A stretch of DNA of 64,000 bases from DASYTH01 sp035762905 (GCF_035762905.1 NZ_DASUCC010000097.1:248001-312000); one strand, 5' to 3'; positions 1 to 8,279 are shown, numbered from the stretch's first letter. Translations and numbers: made by a program. The notes: a model not told the origin generated them from the sequence alone.

Positions 1-977
1 GTGTCGATCACCCGGAGGCGGTCGATGCCCATGGCGGTGGCGGCGGCGGAGAGGAACGGGACCGGGCCGTCGACCTTGACGCCGTCGGCGCCGTCCGGCC
101 GCAGGGGGTAGGCGACCAGGGTGTCGCCGATGGCCGGGTACATGACCACGGCGTCGCGGTCGACCATCGTGCACACCGTGTCCAGGTGCATGGTGGCGCG
201 GTCCTGGGCGATCGGCACGGCCAGCACGGTGTGCGCAAGGCCGTCGGCGAACACGGAGTGGGCCAGGGACTCGGCGCCGGCCGGGGTGGTCCGCTCGCCG
301 ACGCCGATGGCCAGCACGCCGGGGCCTAGCAGGAGCACGTCGCCGCCTTCCACCGGCGCGGAGTGGGCGCCGTAGGCACGGCCGGCGGAGCGGAACCGCG
401 GGTGGTAGGCGTACACCAGGTCGAGCAGCACGGTCTCCCGGCGCCGGGCCGGCATGGCCAGCGACGCGATCGCCACCCGGTCACCGATCCACACCGACGA
501 GTCCCGGGTGAACAGCAGGTTCGGCAGCGGGCTGACGGCGAAGTCGTGCGGGTGGTGCATCCGCCGCACCAGCGACGCGCCCTCGGCCGCCGGCAGCTCC
601 TCGAACGTCATCCCGGCCATCAGCACGGTGGCCAGCGCCGGGGCGTCCAACGTGGACAGGTGCGAGCCGAGCGCGTCGGCCAGCTCGTTGCCGAGCAGCA
701 GCCGGTCCACCGCGGTCCCGGCCGCCGCGGCGTGCGCCCGCTCGTCGCGCAGCGCCTCCACCAGCGTCTCGGCCAGCAGCAGCACCTCGACCTCCCGGGA
801 GCGCAGCGCGGCGGCGAACGCGTCGTGCTCCTCCTGGGCCCGGCCCACCCACGGAATCGAGTCGAACAACAGTTGGTCGTTGTTGCGGGGGGTCAGCCGT
901 TTGAGCTCGAGGCCGGGCCGGTGCAGCAGCACCGTGCGCAGCGGCCCGACCTCGCTGTCGGCGCGCGGTGCGGTCAC
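1..977 (-). CDS. arcA: Arginine deiminase, C-terminus cut by window edge
   Basis: Hydrolyses L-arginine to citrulline and ammonia, the first step of the arginine deiminase pathway in the cytoplasm. The first 325 codons are present; the family is about 400 residues, so the end with the nucleophilic Cys lies outside the window. Visible guanidino-hydrolase motifs are SEVGPLRTVLLHRPG near residue 8, FTRDSSVWIGDR near 156, EGGD near 210 and MHLDT near 263, which carries the catalytic His. The GTG start at 977 is chosen because a TACGCT hexamer ends exactly 6 nt upstream, implying a leaderless mRNA. No partner arc gene is visible on this side. Confidence 0.93.
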   Translation of the reverse strand, partial: MTAPRADSEVGPLRTVLLHRPGLELKRLTPRNNDQLLFDSIPWVGRAQEEHDAFAAALRSREVEVLLLAETLVEALRDERAHAAAAGTAVDRLLLGNELADALGSHLSTLDAPALATVLMAGMTFEELPAAEGASLVRRMHHPHDFAVSPLPNLLFTRDSSVWIGDRVAIASLAMPARRRETVLLDLVYAYHPRFRSAGRAYGAHSAPVEGGDVLLLGPGVLAIGVGERTTPAGAESLAHSVFADGLAHTVLAVPIAQDRATMHLDTVCTMVDRDAVVMYPAIGDTLVAYPLRPDGADGVKVDGPVPFLSAAATAMGIDRLRVID

Positions 978-983
978 CCGGCG

Positions 984-989
984 AGCGTA
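984..989 (-). promoter_or_regulatory. -10 element of arcA (leaderless)
   Basis: TACGCT on the minus strand, 6 nt before the GTG. No convincing -35 is seen. Confidence 0.55.
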
Positions 990-1087
990 ACCACCTGGTA
1001 AGGCTCACCCGCACTTGAGCCGGGGATCATTGGGTGTCTACCGGGCACGGCCAAGCTGGAGGTCCGGCCGTCGAGAGGAAGGGAACC

Positions 1088-1654
1088 ATGCGCCGTCTGC
1101 TGCGTCGTCCCGTCACCTGGGTCGTGGCTTCGATCGCCCTGATCGGCCTGGTCGTCGGCCTGCTGCTGTTCGAGCCGTGGCGGGCGGTGACGTCCAGCCG
1201 GGTGGACGAGGCGCTCCCGGCGGCGAGCACCCCGGAGCAGCAGGCTCCCGCGCCGCCGCCCGCCGAGGCCCAGGTGCCCCAGGCGCCGCCGAAGCCGCAG
1301 CCGGCCGCGCAGCCGGTGGTGCTCGCCGAGGGCCAGTTCGTCAGCAAGGAGCACGAGACCAGCGGCGTGGCCCGGGTGCTCATGCTGCCGGACGGCGCCC
1401 GGGTGCTGCGCCTGGAGAACTTCGCCACCTCCGACGGCCCGGACGTGCACGTCTGGCTGAGCGCGGCCGCACCGGCCGGCCCGGACGGCAGCTTCGACGA
1501 CGGCCGCTACGTCAAGCTGGGCGAGATGAAGGCGACCAGCGGAAACCAGAACTACGCGATCCCGGCCGACGCCGACCTGGCCGGCCTGCGCAGCGCGGTG
1601 ATCTGGTGCGACCGGTTCAACGTCGCCTTCGGTGCCGCGCCGCTGTCGCTGTGA
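1088..1654 (+). CDS. Membrane-anchored DM13 domain protein
   Basis: A 188-residue protein. One N-terminal membrane segment (residues about 11-28) follows an Arg-rich start and leads into a Pro/Ala-rich linker (about 45-75) and a C-terminal DM13-type domain (about 78-188) with the phrases LENFATSDGPDVHVWLS and GNQNYAIP. DM13 domains are extracellular electron-transfer or binding modules; the exact role here is unknown. The ATG at 1088 is preferred over an in-frame GTG at 1034 because GGAAGGGA lies just upstream and the signal anchor then begins at residue 1. Its 3' end overlaps the convergent ligD polymerase gene by 38 bp. Confidence 0.8.
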   Translation: MRRLLRRPVTWVVASIALIGLVVGLLLFEPWRAVTSSRVDEALPAASTPEQQAPAPPPAEAQVPQAPPKPQPAAQPVVLAEGQFVSKEHETSGVARVLMLPDGARVLRLENFATSDGPDVHVWLSAAAPAGPDGSFDDGRYVKLGEMKATSGNQNYAIPADADLAGLRSAVIWCDRFNVAFGAAPLSL

Positions 1655-2561
1655 GCCGGGGCGGTTTCGGCGCGCACAGCCCGGCGAACAGGTCGCCGTC
1701 CTCGGCCACCCGGTCCAGCACCTCGTCCGCGGTGAACACCAGGTCCTCCGGAGCCGCACAGGCCTCGACCTCGGCCCAGGTGACCGGGGTGGACACGGTC
1801 GGCCGGGGCCGGGCCCGCAGCGAGTACGGCGCCACCGTGGTCTTGTACTGGTTGTTCTGGCTCCAGTCGATGAACACCTTGCCGGGCCGGAGGTTCTTGG
1901 CCATCCGCGCCACGATCAGGTCCGGGTGCTCGCCGGCCAGCCGTTCGGCCAACTCCTTGGCGTAGTCCGAGGTCTGCTCCGGCGCGTCGGTGCCGACCGC
2001 GCAGTAGAGCTGCATTCCCTTGGAGCCGCTGGTTTTCGCGTACGCCTCGAGCCCGTCGGCGGCCAGCGCCGCGCGCAGCAGCACGGCCACCCGGCCGCAT
2101 TCCACGATGGTGGCCGGCGGCCCGGGATCCAGGTCGAACACCAGCCGGTCCGGGTTGCGCCGGTTGCCGTCCGCGTCCACCGTCCACTGTGGAATGTGCA
2201 GTTCCAGGGCGGCCAAATTGGCCGCCCACACCAGGGTGGGCAGGTCGCAGACGATGGCGAAGTCCAGCGTGTCCCGGCCGGTGCTGCTGCCCGGCGTGTC
2301 CACGGTGACCGTGCGCACCCAGTCCGGCGTGTGCCGCGCGGTGTTCTTCTCGTAGAACGACATGCCGTCCACGCCGTTGGGGTAGCGGCGCAGGGTCACC
2401 GGCCGGTCCACCAGGTGCGGCAGCAGCACGGGGGCGATCCGCGAGTAGTAGTCGATCACCTCGCCCTTGCTGAACCCGTACTCCGGGTAGAGCACCTTGT
2501 CCAGGTTGGACAGTCGCAGCTGGCGGCCATCGACGGCGACCAGCACGTGCTCACCGTCCAT
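1617..2561 (-). CDS. ligD: LigD-type NHEJ polymerase domain protein
   Basis: A stand-alone archaeo-eukaryotic-primase-type polymerase (314 aa) of bacterial non-homologous end joining; it fills gaps and adds nucleotides at double-strand breaks held by Ku. Recognisable LigD-Pol phrases are LSNLDKVLYPEYGFSKGEV (residues 18-36), the metal-binding DLDPG near 145, TSGSKGMQLY near 176 and the C-terminal KNLRPGKVFIDWSQN. It follows the ligase gene with an 11-nt overlap, so the two are translated from one message. In M. tuberculosis these domains are fused in one LigD; here they are separate. No ku gene is in the window. Confidence 0.92.
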   Translation of the reverse strand: MDGEHVLVAVDGRQLRLSNLDKVLYPEYGFSKGEVIDYYSRIAPVLLPHLVDRPVTLRRYPNGVDGMSFYEKNTARHTPDWVRTVTVDTPGSSTGRDTLDFAIVCDLPTLVWAANLAALELHIPQWTVDADGNRRNPDRLVFDLDPGPPATIVECGRVAVLLRAALAADGLEAYAKTSGSKGMQLYCAVGTDAPEQTSDYAKELAERLAGEHPDLIVARMAKNLRPGKVFIDWSQNNQYKTTVAPYSLRARPRPTVSTPVTWAEVEACAAPEDLVFTADEVLDRVAEDGDLFAGLCAPKPPRLTATAARHRRRR

Positions 2562-4017
2562 CGGGCAACTCCATGATCTCCACGTCGCGCGGCTCCTTGT
2601 CGGTGCGCAGGCCCCGCCAGCGCGGCGCCCGCAGCCGGCCGTCCGAGGTCCAGTTCAGGAACTCGACCTCGCCGACCATGGTCGGCTCGACCCAGTGCGC
2701 GCCCTTGGCCCGGTCCCGGGGCACCTCGTTGACGAACGGCGAGGTCTTCCGCTCGTGCGCGCGCAGGCTCGCGGTCAGCGAGCGGAGCACCTCGTCGGTG
2801 AACCCGGTGCCGACCTGGCCGACGTAGCGCAGCCCGTCCTCCGTCGGTATTCCGATCATCAGCGAGCCGAGCGTGTCCTCCCGGCGGCCCTCGCCCGGCC
2901 GCCAGCCGCCGACGATCACCTCGACCGGCCGGATCTCGGCGATCTTGATCCAGTCCGGCGAGCGCCGGCCCGGGTGGTACCGCGAGGTCAGCCGCTTCGC
3001 GATCACACCCTCCAGTCGCTGTTCCCTGGCCGCCTCGGCAACGGCGGCGCCCTCGCCGGGGTAGCTCGGCGAGGTGTGCCAGTTCGGTCCGGCAAGCGAA
3101 AGCCCTTCGAGCAACCGGCGCCGCTCGGCGTAGGGCAGTTCGAGGCAGGACCGGCCGTCCAGGTGCAGCACGTCGAACACCAGGTAGGTGATCGGGGTGT
3201 CGGCCGCGGCCCGGCGGACGGCCCGCTCGCCGTCGGCGTGGATGCGGTGCTGCAGGGCGTAGAAGCTGGGCCGGCCGTCCACCAGCGCGACGATCTCCCC
3301 GTCCAGCCAGACCTCGGTGCTGCCCAACTCCTCGCCGAGCAGCCGCAGCTCGGGGTAGCGGGCGGTGATGTCGTTGCCCTTGCGGGCGTGCAGCCGCAGC
3401 CGTCCGCCTTCCACCCGGGCCAGCGCGCGCACCCCGTCCCACTTGAACTCGTAGGCCCAGTTCTCGTCCTGCGCGGCCGGCGGCAGCGTGCCGGCGACGG
3501 CCAGCATCGGTTCGAGCACCTCGGGCAGCGGTTCCCGGTCCGGCTCCTGCGGCGGGTCGGACCGGCGGACCATCCAGTCCTTGTCCGCCCGCCCGCTGCG
3601 GAAGAACGTGTACCGGCCCTTGATCCGCGCGCCGTTGAGGACCACCTGGACCTCGCGGTCGCTCCACTTGATCGTCTCGTACCGGCCGCGGTCCCAGATG
3701 AACATCCGGCCGCCGCCGTACTCGCCCTTGGGGATGTCGCCCTCGAAGGCGGCGTACTCCATCGGATGGTCCTCGGTGTGCACCGCGAGCCGGATGTCGC
3801 CGGGGACGGCCGGCAGCCCCTTGGGCACCGCCCAGGAGACCAGCACCCCGCCGCGCTCCAGCCGGACGTCCCAGTGCAGCCGGCGCGCGTGGTGCTCCTG
3901 GATCACGAAGGTGTCGTCGTTGCCCGTCGGCAGCACGTCCGGCCCGGGCACCGGTTCCGGTGTCCGCTTCGGGTCGCGTTTTCTGCGGTACTCGCCAAGG
4001 TCGCCCATCACCCCCAT
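2551..4017 (-). CDS. ligD: ATP-dependent DNA ligase LigD (phosphoesterase + ligase)
   Basis: Seals double-strand breaks in non-homologous end joining. The N-terminal 3'-phosphoesterase domain (about residues 20-155) shows FVIQEHHARRLHWDVRLE and the conserved HTEDHPMEYAAFEG. The ligase domain (about 165-488) carries the nucleotidyl motif YEFKWDGVRA, whose Lys is adenylylated, then LDGEIVAL, EGVIAKR and DWIKI. The polymerase domain is encoded by the next gene. Start is ambiguous: ATG 4017 gives MGVMGDL, while ATG 4008 sits 7 nt after a CACAAT hexamer and may be the true leaderless start. Confidence 0.94.
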   Translation of the reverse strand: MGVMGDLGEYRRKRDPKRTPEPVPGPDVLPTGNDDTFVIQEHHARRLHWDVRLERGGVLVSWAVPKGLPAVPGDIRLAVHTEDHPMEYAAFEGDIPKGEYGGGRMFIWDRGRYETIKWSDREVQVVLNGARIKGRYTFFRSGRADKDWMVRRSDPPQEPDREPLPEVLEPMLAVAGTLPPAAQDENWAYEFKWDGVRALARVEGGRLRLHARKGNDITARYPELRLLGEELGSTEVWLDGEIVALVDGRPSFYALQHRIHADGERAVRRAAADTPITYLVFDVLHLDGRSCLELPYAERRRLLEGLSLAGPNWHTSPSYPGEGAAVAEAAREQRLEGVIAKRLTSRYHPGRRSPDWIKIAEIRPVEVIVGGWRPGEGRREDTLGSLMIGIPTEDGLRYVGQVGTGFTDEVLRSLTASLRAHERKTSPFVNEVPRDRAKGAHWVEPTMVGEVEFLNWTSDGRLRAPRWRGLRTDKEPRDVEIMELPDGR

Positions 4018-4029
4018 TGTGCTCGCCGG

Positions 4030-4830
4030 TCAGGGCAACCAGGAGATCCGGCCGCGGAGCAGCGCGTAGCCGACGAAGGCCACCACGTCCAGCAGCGTGT
4101 GCGCGATGACCAGCGGCCAGAGCCGGTTGGTGCGCTGCCAGACCCGGCCGAACACCAGACCCATCACCAGGTTGCCGGCGAACCCGCCGAACCCCTGGTA
4201 CAGGTGGTAGGAACCGCGCAGCACGGCCGAGACCAGCAGCGAGCCGTTCTCGCCGAACCCGAGCTGGCGCAGCCGGCTGATCAGGTAGCCGACCACGAGG
4301 ATCTCCTCGGCCCAGGCGTTGCCGGCCGCGGCGATGCAGAGCGCGACCGGTCGCCACCAGGTGTCGTCCAAGGTGGACGGAAGGACGGCGAGGTTGGCGC
4401 CCATCCGGTAGGCGAGGAAGTACAGGGCCAGCCCCGGGATGCCGATCAGCGCGGCCAGTCCGGCCCCGGTGAGCAGATCCCGGCCCGGCCGGTCCCGGTC
4501 CAGCCCGAGGCGCCGCGGCCGGATTCCGCCGCGCCACAACAGGTACAGGCCGAGTGCGCCCCAGGCGAACAGCTGGGCGGCGGACAGCAGCTGCTTGAAC
4601 AGGTCGATCAGGTCGGCGTTGGCCTGCGGCACGTTCAGCGCGACCGCCTGACGGCTCAACGGAACCGGGTTCAGCAGCGAGTCCACAAGGGACAGCAGGC
4701 TGCGCGCACCGGACAGGCCGAGCGTCACCGTGAACACGATCACCAGCTCGATCACGATCGCCCGGCGTTCGCGCGGGTCGGTGACCGGCTCCGGCTCGCC
4801 GGGACGCTCCGGCCTCAACCAGGCACGCAC
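4030..4830 (-). CDS. CPBP-family intramembrane protease
   Basis: A 266-residue multi-pass membrane protein of the CPBP (Abi/CAAX protease and bacteriocin-processing) family. The conserved glutamate pair is in AWAEEILVVGYL, the RxxxH-type motif in LRGSYHLYQG, and the third histidine motif in PLVIAHTLLD; together these would bind zinc in the membrane. Substrate unknown. The GTG start follows TAGCGT by 6 nt. It is divergent from the PPOX gene with only 28 bp between start codons. Confidence 0.85.
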   Translation of the reverse strand: MRAWLRPERPGEPEPVTDPRERRAIVIELVIVFTVTLGLSGARSLLSLVDSLLNPVPLSRQAVALNVPQANADLIDLFKQLLSAAQLFAWGALGLYLLWRGGIRPRRLGLDRDRPGRDLLTGAGLAALIGIPGLALYFLAYRMGANLAVLPSTLDDTWWRPVALCIAAAGNAWAEEILVVGYLISRLRQLGFGENGSLLVSAVLRGSYHLYQGFGGFAGNLVMGLVFGRVWQRTNRLWPLVIAHTLLDVVAFVGYALLRGRISWLP

Positions 4831-4836
4831 CCGGCC

Positions 4837-4842
4837 ACGCTA
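4837..4842 (-). promoter_or_regulatory. -10 element of the CPBP protease gene (leaderless)
   Basis: TAGCGT on the minus strand, 6 nt before GTG 4830; only 4 bp from the opposing -10 at 4847. Confidence 0.55.
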
Positions 4843-4846
4843 CCCG

Positions 4847-4852
4847 TACGCT
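4847..4852 (+). promoter_or_regulatory. -10 element of the PPOX gene (leaderless)
   Basis: TACGCT, 6 nt before GTG 4859. Its -35 region would lie inside the divergent CPBP gene. Confidence 0.55.
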
Positions 4853-4858
4853 CGGTCG

Positions 4859-5326
4859 GTGCCTCGAAAGATCGCCACGGCCGACGCCGTCGACGCGGCC
4901 GCGCTCGCCGAGTTCATCCGCCCCCGCCACCGCGCGATCCTGGTGACCACCCGGGCCGACGGGCGCGCCCAGCTCTCCCCGGTGACCTGCGGCCTGGACA
5001 CCGCGGGCCGCATCGTCATCGCCACGTATCCGCGGCGGGCCAAGGTGCGCAACCTGCGCCGCGACCCAGCCGTGTCGGTCTGCGTCCTGTCCGACGACTG
5101 GAACGGCCCCTGGGTCCAGGTCGACGGCACCGCCGAGGTCCTGGATCTGCCCGACTCCGTGGAGCCGCTGGTCGAGTACTTCCGGGTCATCTCCGGCGAG
5201 CACCCGAACTGGGACGAGTACCGCGCGGCCATGCGCGCCCAGGGCAAGTCGCTGATCCGGATCACCATCCAGCGCTGGGGCCCGGTCGCCACCGGCGGCT
5301 TCCCGCCGGAACTGGCCGACGGCTAA
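4859..5326 (+). CDS. PPOX-class F420/FMN-dependent split-barrel protein
   Basis: A 155-residue flavin/deazaflavin oxidoreductase of the pyridoxamine-phosphate-oxidase fold. Typical phrases are RHRAILVTTRADGRAQLSPV (residues 20-39), YPRRAKVRNLRRDPAVSVCV and WVQVDGTAEV. The family reduces small molecules with F420H2 or binds FMN or haem; the substrate here is unknown. The open frame extends 129 nt upstream, but the GTG at 4859 is supported by a correctly spaced -10 and by family length. The stop overlaps the convergent map stop by 4 bp. Confidence 0.85.
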   Translation: MPRKIATADAVDAAALAEFIRPRHRAILVTTRADGRAQLSPVTCGLDTAGRIVIATYPRRAKVRNLRRDPAVSVCVLSDDWNGPWVQVDGTAEVLDLPDSVEPLVEYFRVISGEHPNWDEYRAAMRAQGKSLIRITIQRWGPVATGGFPPELADG

Positions 5327-6090
5327 GGGGCCGTGAGCACCACCGGGCCGGCCTCGGTGACGGCGACGGTGTGCTCGGCGTGCGCGGCCCGGCTGCCGTC
5401 CGCCGTGCGCAGCGCCCAGCCGTCCGGGCCGGTGACGAACCGGTCCCGGCCGCCGGCCATGAACATCGGCTCGATCGCGATCACCAGGCCGGGGCGCAGC
5501 GGCAGCCCGCGGCCGGGCCGGCCCTCGTTGGGCACCGAGGGGTCCTCGTGCATCCGCCGGCCGACCCCGTGTCCGCCGAAGCCCTGTGGGATGCCGTAGC
5601 CGGCTGCCCGGCCGACCTCGCCGACCGCGTGGGACACGTCGCCGAGCCGCGCGCCGGGCGTGGCCGCCGCGACCCCGGCGGCCAGCGCGGCCGCGGTGTC
5701 GCCGATCAGGGTGGCGTCCGCCTCGGTCGGCGGCCCGATCGTGAAGCTGATCGCCGAGTCGCCGTGGAACCCGTCGAGGCAGGCGCCGCAGTCGATGCTG
5801 ACCAGGTCGCCGGTGCGCAGCCGGTAGTCGTCCGGGATGCCGTGCACGATCACGTCGTTGACCGACGTGCAGATCACGCCGGGGAACGGGGTGGGCGCGA
5901 AGTGCGGGTGGTAGTTCAGGAACGACGAGGTCGCGCCGGCCCGGCTGATCATCTCGGCGGCGACCGCGTCCAGTTCGAGCAGGGAGACCCCGGGCGCGGC
6001 GTGTTCCCGGACCGCGGCCAGTGCGGTGGCCACCACGCGGCCGGCCTCCCGCATCACCGCCAGCTCGGCGTCGTTCTTCAGCTCCACCAT
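5323..6090 (-). CDS. map: Type I methionine aminopeptidase
   Basis: Removes the initiator methionine from nascent proteins. The 255-residue length fits type I enzymes without an N-terminal extension. The five metal ligands are visible: Asp in VSIDCGA, Asp in GFHGDSAISF, His in GHGVGRRMHE, Glu in AIEPMF and Glu in AEHTVAV. The ATG at 6090 begins MVELKNDAELAVMREAG, the usual family start. Divergent from a small XRE-type regulator across a 36-bp AT-rich gap, unusual in this GC-rich sequence. Confidence 0.95.
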   Translation of the reverse strand: MVELKNDAELAVMREAGRVVATALAAVREHAAPGVSLLELDAVAAEMISRAGATSSFLNYHPHFAPTPFPGVICTSVNDVIVHGIPDDYRLRTGDLVSIDCGACLDGFHGDSAISFTIGPPTEADATLIGDTAAALAAGVAAATPGARLGDVSHAVGEVGRAAGYGIPQGFGGHGVGRRMHEDPSVPNEGRPGRGLPLRPGLVIAIEPMFMAGGRDRFVTGPDGWALRTADGSRAAHAEHTVAVTEAGPVVLTAP

Positions 6091-6126
6091 GACCGGTATA
6101 TCTATCACGGTATTAATATTCTCGCC
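6091..6126. promoter_or_regulatory. AT-rich divergent promoter region between map and XRE gene
   Basis: A 36-bp gap with runs such as TATATCTATCACGG and TATTAATATTCTC, far richer in A/T than its surroundings. It must hold both divergent start signals. Exact -10 elements are ambiguous. Confidence 0.45.
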
Positions 6127-6363
6127 ATGGTGCGTCCACCGTTGAGCCAGGCCGACCGGGCCCGCGGTGTCCGGCTCGGTGAACTGCTGCGCGCGGCGCG
6201 GGGGGAGCGCACGGCGGTCGAAGTCGCGGCGGCGGCCGGCATCTCGGTCGAGACGCTGCGCAAGATCGAGCATGGCCGAATCCCCACCCCGACCTTCTTC
6301 ACGGTCGTCGCGATCGCCAGAGCCGTCGAGACGCCGGTCGACGCGTTCTGCGTCGATTCCTAG
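6127..6363 (+). CDS. Small XRE-family helix-turn-helix regulator
   Basis: A 78-residue protein that is essentially one Cro/C1-type HTH domain: GVRLGELLRAARGERTAVEV, then AAAAGISVETLRKIEHGRIP (the recognition region) and the closing helix TFFTVVAIARAVETPVDAF. Probably a DNA-binding repressor acting on its own AT-rich intergenic region and possibly on divergent map; this is inferred from position. Stop overlaps the convergent DUF2470 gene by 4 bp. Confidence 0.8.
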   Translation: MVRPPLSQADRARGVRLGELLRAARGERTAVEVAAAAGISVETLRKIEHGRIPTPTFFTVVAIARAVETPVDAFCVDS

Positions 6364-7097
6364 CGGGTCGCGGCGAGGAACGGGCAGCCGACCAGCCGGC
6401 GCAGCTCGGCGGCCAGCTCCGCCTCGGTGCCGATCGGGCGGCTGAACGCCAACCGCACGTCGTGATCGGCCTGCAGGGTCTCCACCCGCAGCCGCAGGCC
6501 GTAGCGGTCCAACCCGAGCGGACGGATGTGTCCGCCGCGCAGCCGGTCCGGCAGGTGCCGGGCCAGCATCCCGACCACGTCGGTGTGCGACAGCTCCAGA
6601 TGCCGCAGCCACCCGGCCTCGTGGCCGTGGAACGGGTCCGGGGTGGCCGCGGTGAACTCGGCGAGCGGCACCGGGTTGGTCCCCTCGGCGTCGGCCAGCA
6701 CCAGCGAGACCGGCTCCAGCTGCAGCAGTACCGCGCCGTGGCCGAGGTCGAGCAGCCGAGGGTCGGCCCGGCTCTCGGCGACGATCAGGGCGACGTCGCG
6801 GGCGGTCGCGCCGTCCAGCACGCGCAGCCAGCCGGTGACCCAGAGCAGGCCCCGGACCGGCTCGCGCAGCGGCACCGGCGCCAGGTCGACGATCTCGGCG
6901 AGCACCGCAGACTCGTCCCCGGCGGTCGCGACGATGGGATGGTCCTCGGCGAACAGCACGGTCACGGTGCCGTCCGGGTGAACGTGGTGCAGCAGCGGCG
7001 CGATCTTGTCCCCGGACCGCAGCAGGGTGGCCGGTCCGAGCGCGGCGACGGTGCGGGCGCGCTCGGCCGGGCACGGTGCCGGCGGACGAGACGTCAT
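6360..7097 (-). CDS. DUF2470 domain protein under an iron box
   Basis: A 245-residue protein with an N-terminal split-barrel-like half and a C-terminal DUF2470 half (about 160-245) including HLELSHTDVVGMLARHLPD and LGLDRYGLRLR. DUF2470 domains accompany haem-binding or FMN-binding barrels, for example HugZ-type haem utilisation proteins. A near-perfect DtxR/IdeR iron box overlaps its -10, so expression is probably repressed when iron is plentiful and the protein probably serves haem or iron handling. No siderophore gene is adjacent. Confidence 0.75.
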   Translation of the reverse strand: MTSRPPAPCPAERARTVAALGPATLLRSGDKIAPLLHHVHPDGTVTVLFAEDHPIVATAGDESAVLAEIVDLAPVPLREPVRGLLWVTGWLRVLDGATARDVALIVAESRADPRLLDLGHGAVLLQLEPVSLVLADAEGTNPVPLAEFTAATPDPFHGHEAGWLRHLELSHTDVVGMLARHLPDRLRGGHIRPLGLDRYGLRLRVETLQADHDVRLAFSRPIGTEAELAAELRRLVGCPFLAATR

Positions 7098-7102
7098 GCG
7101 GG

Positions 7103-7116
7103 TTAGGCTACCCTAA
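7103..7116. promoter_or_regulatory. Iron box (IdeR/DtxR site)
   Basis: TTAGGCTACCCTAA matches 13 of 14 bases of the right part of the consensus TTAGGTTAGGCTAACCTAA. It covers the -10 of the DUF2470 gene, the arrangement expected for iron-dependent repression. Confidence 0.7.
7105..7110 (-). promoter_or_regulatory. -10 element of the DUF2470 gene (leaderless)
   Basis: TAGCCT on the minus strand, 7 nt before ATG 7097, embedded in the iron box. Confidence 0.5.
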
Positions 7117-7128
7117 TTTTGGCGTAAG

Positions 7129-8202
7129 TCACCTAGGTGATTCCGCCAACCCGGTGCATTCCCGCAGTCCGGTGAACTTCGCGGTGATCCGCTCCGCCTC
7201 CGCCCCGGTCACCGGCATCGGCTGACCGGTCTCCCGGGAGATGTACGCCGGCACCAGTTCGGCCCCGGCGATCTTCTTGTCCCGCACGGTCACCCGCAGC
7301 ACGCCGGTGTCGTTGGAGTAGGCGTCGTTCCACCACCACAGGAAGTTGCCCAGCCCGTAGGCGACGTAGGTGCGGTCCAGCCAGCCGTCGCCGAGCAGCA
7401 GGTGGGCGTGCGTGCCGGCGATCAGGTCCGCCCCGGCCCCGGCCAGCGCCGCGGCGAACGAGCGCATCTCCGCGGTCGGGCAGTCGCTGCCCTCCTTGCC
7501 CCAGTGCATGATCACCGCGACCAGGTCGGCCTGCTCCCTTGCCGCCCGCACCGCACGGACCGCCCGGTCGCGGTCCCGGGCGTGTGCGACGCCGGCCCGC
7601 TCGTCGGTCGCGGCCCAACTCGCCTCCAGCTCGTGCACCTGGGAGATGCCGAGGAACGCGATCCGGACCCCGTTCGCCTCGGTGATCCACGGCGCCCAGG
7701 CGGCGTCGGCGTCCTGGCCGGCGCCCACCGTCGGCACCCCGGCCGAGCGGGCCGCGGCCAGGCTGTCGGCCAGACCCACCCGGCCGTAGTCCAGCACGTG
7801 GTTGTTGCCGAGCGACACCAGGTCGATGCCGGCCGCCTTGACCGCGTCGTAGGCCGAGGGCGGCGCCCGGAACAGGTACTTCTTGGGCTCGGCGGTGCCC
7901 CGGGTGGTGACCGCCGTCTCCAGGTTGACCACCGCGATGTCCGACCCGGTGAACAGCTCGGCCACCGGCCCGAACGCGCTGGCCGGGTCGTCCAGCAGCT
8001 TCGTGGTGCGCTCGGCGAAGTGCACGTCGCCTGCGATGGTCAGCACCACCTCGCCGGGCGTGCGGGCGGCCTGCTCCGCCCCGGTCCGCGGCGCCGCTCT
8101 CGGCACCGCCATCGGCTCGTACCGACCGGTCGCCGGGGCCGCGCAGCCGGCCAGCACCCCGGCGAGCAGCAGGGTGACGACACGGGGGACCGGGCGACGC
8201 AC
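7129..8202 (-). CDS. CapA-family lipoprotein (metallophosphatase fold)
   Basis: A 357-residue exported protein. The N-terminus is a lipoprotein signal with lipobox LAGC (Cys 19 anchored). The CapA/PgsA calcineurin-like domain follows: TIAGDVHFA (about 55-63), VVNLETAVT, SLGNNHVLDYG, VIMHWGKEG and GTHAHLLLGDGWLD, the usual metal-ligand motifs. Named for poly-gamma-glutamate capsule synthesis, but most actinobacterial members are uncharacterised and no pgsBC partner is nearby. GTG start with TAGTCT 6 nt upstream. Confidence 0.88.
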   Translation of the reverse strand: MRRPVPRVVTLLLAGVLAGCAAPATGRYEPMAVPRAAPRTGAEQAARTPGEVVLTIAGDVHFAERTTKLLDDPASAFGPVAELFTGSDIAVVNLETAVTTRGTAEPKKYLFRAPPSAYDAVKAAGIDLVSLGNNHVLDYGRVGLADSLAAARSAGVPTVGAGQDADAAWAPWITEANGVRIAFLGISQVHELEASWAATDERAGVAHARDRDRAVRAVRAAREQADLVAVIMHWGKEGSDCPTAEMRSFAAALAGAGADLIAGTHAHLLLGDGWLDRTYVAYGLGNFLWWWNDAYSNDTGVLRVTVRDKKIAGAELVPAYISRETGQPMPVTGAEAERITAKFTGLRECTGLAESPR

Positions 8203-8208
8203 CGCGCA

Positions 8209-8214
8209 AGACTA
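8209..8214 (-). promoter_or_regulatory. -10 element of the CapA gene (leaderless)
   Basis: TAGTCT on the minus strand, 6 nt before GTG 8202. Confidence 0.5.
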
Positions 8215-8279
8215 GCGGTGCGTCCACCCGGCCGGGTTGCGAAATCACTCACTTCAGTGCTACTGGGCCGGACTCCCGG

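Noticed and set aside
2456..6363. Very long open frames on both strands across ligD, the CPBP and map genes (over 900 codons each)
   Set aside because: Antisense or frame-shifted shadows caused by high GC; composition is Arg/Pro/Gly-rich with no domains, while the known genes in other frames carry clear motifs.
8226..8237. Palindrome ACCCGGCCGGGT upstream of capA
   Set aside because: Short all-GC palindrome, expected by chance at this base composition.
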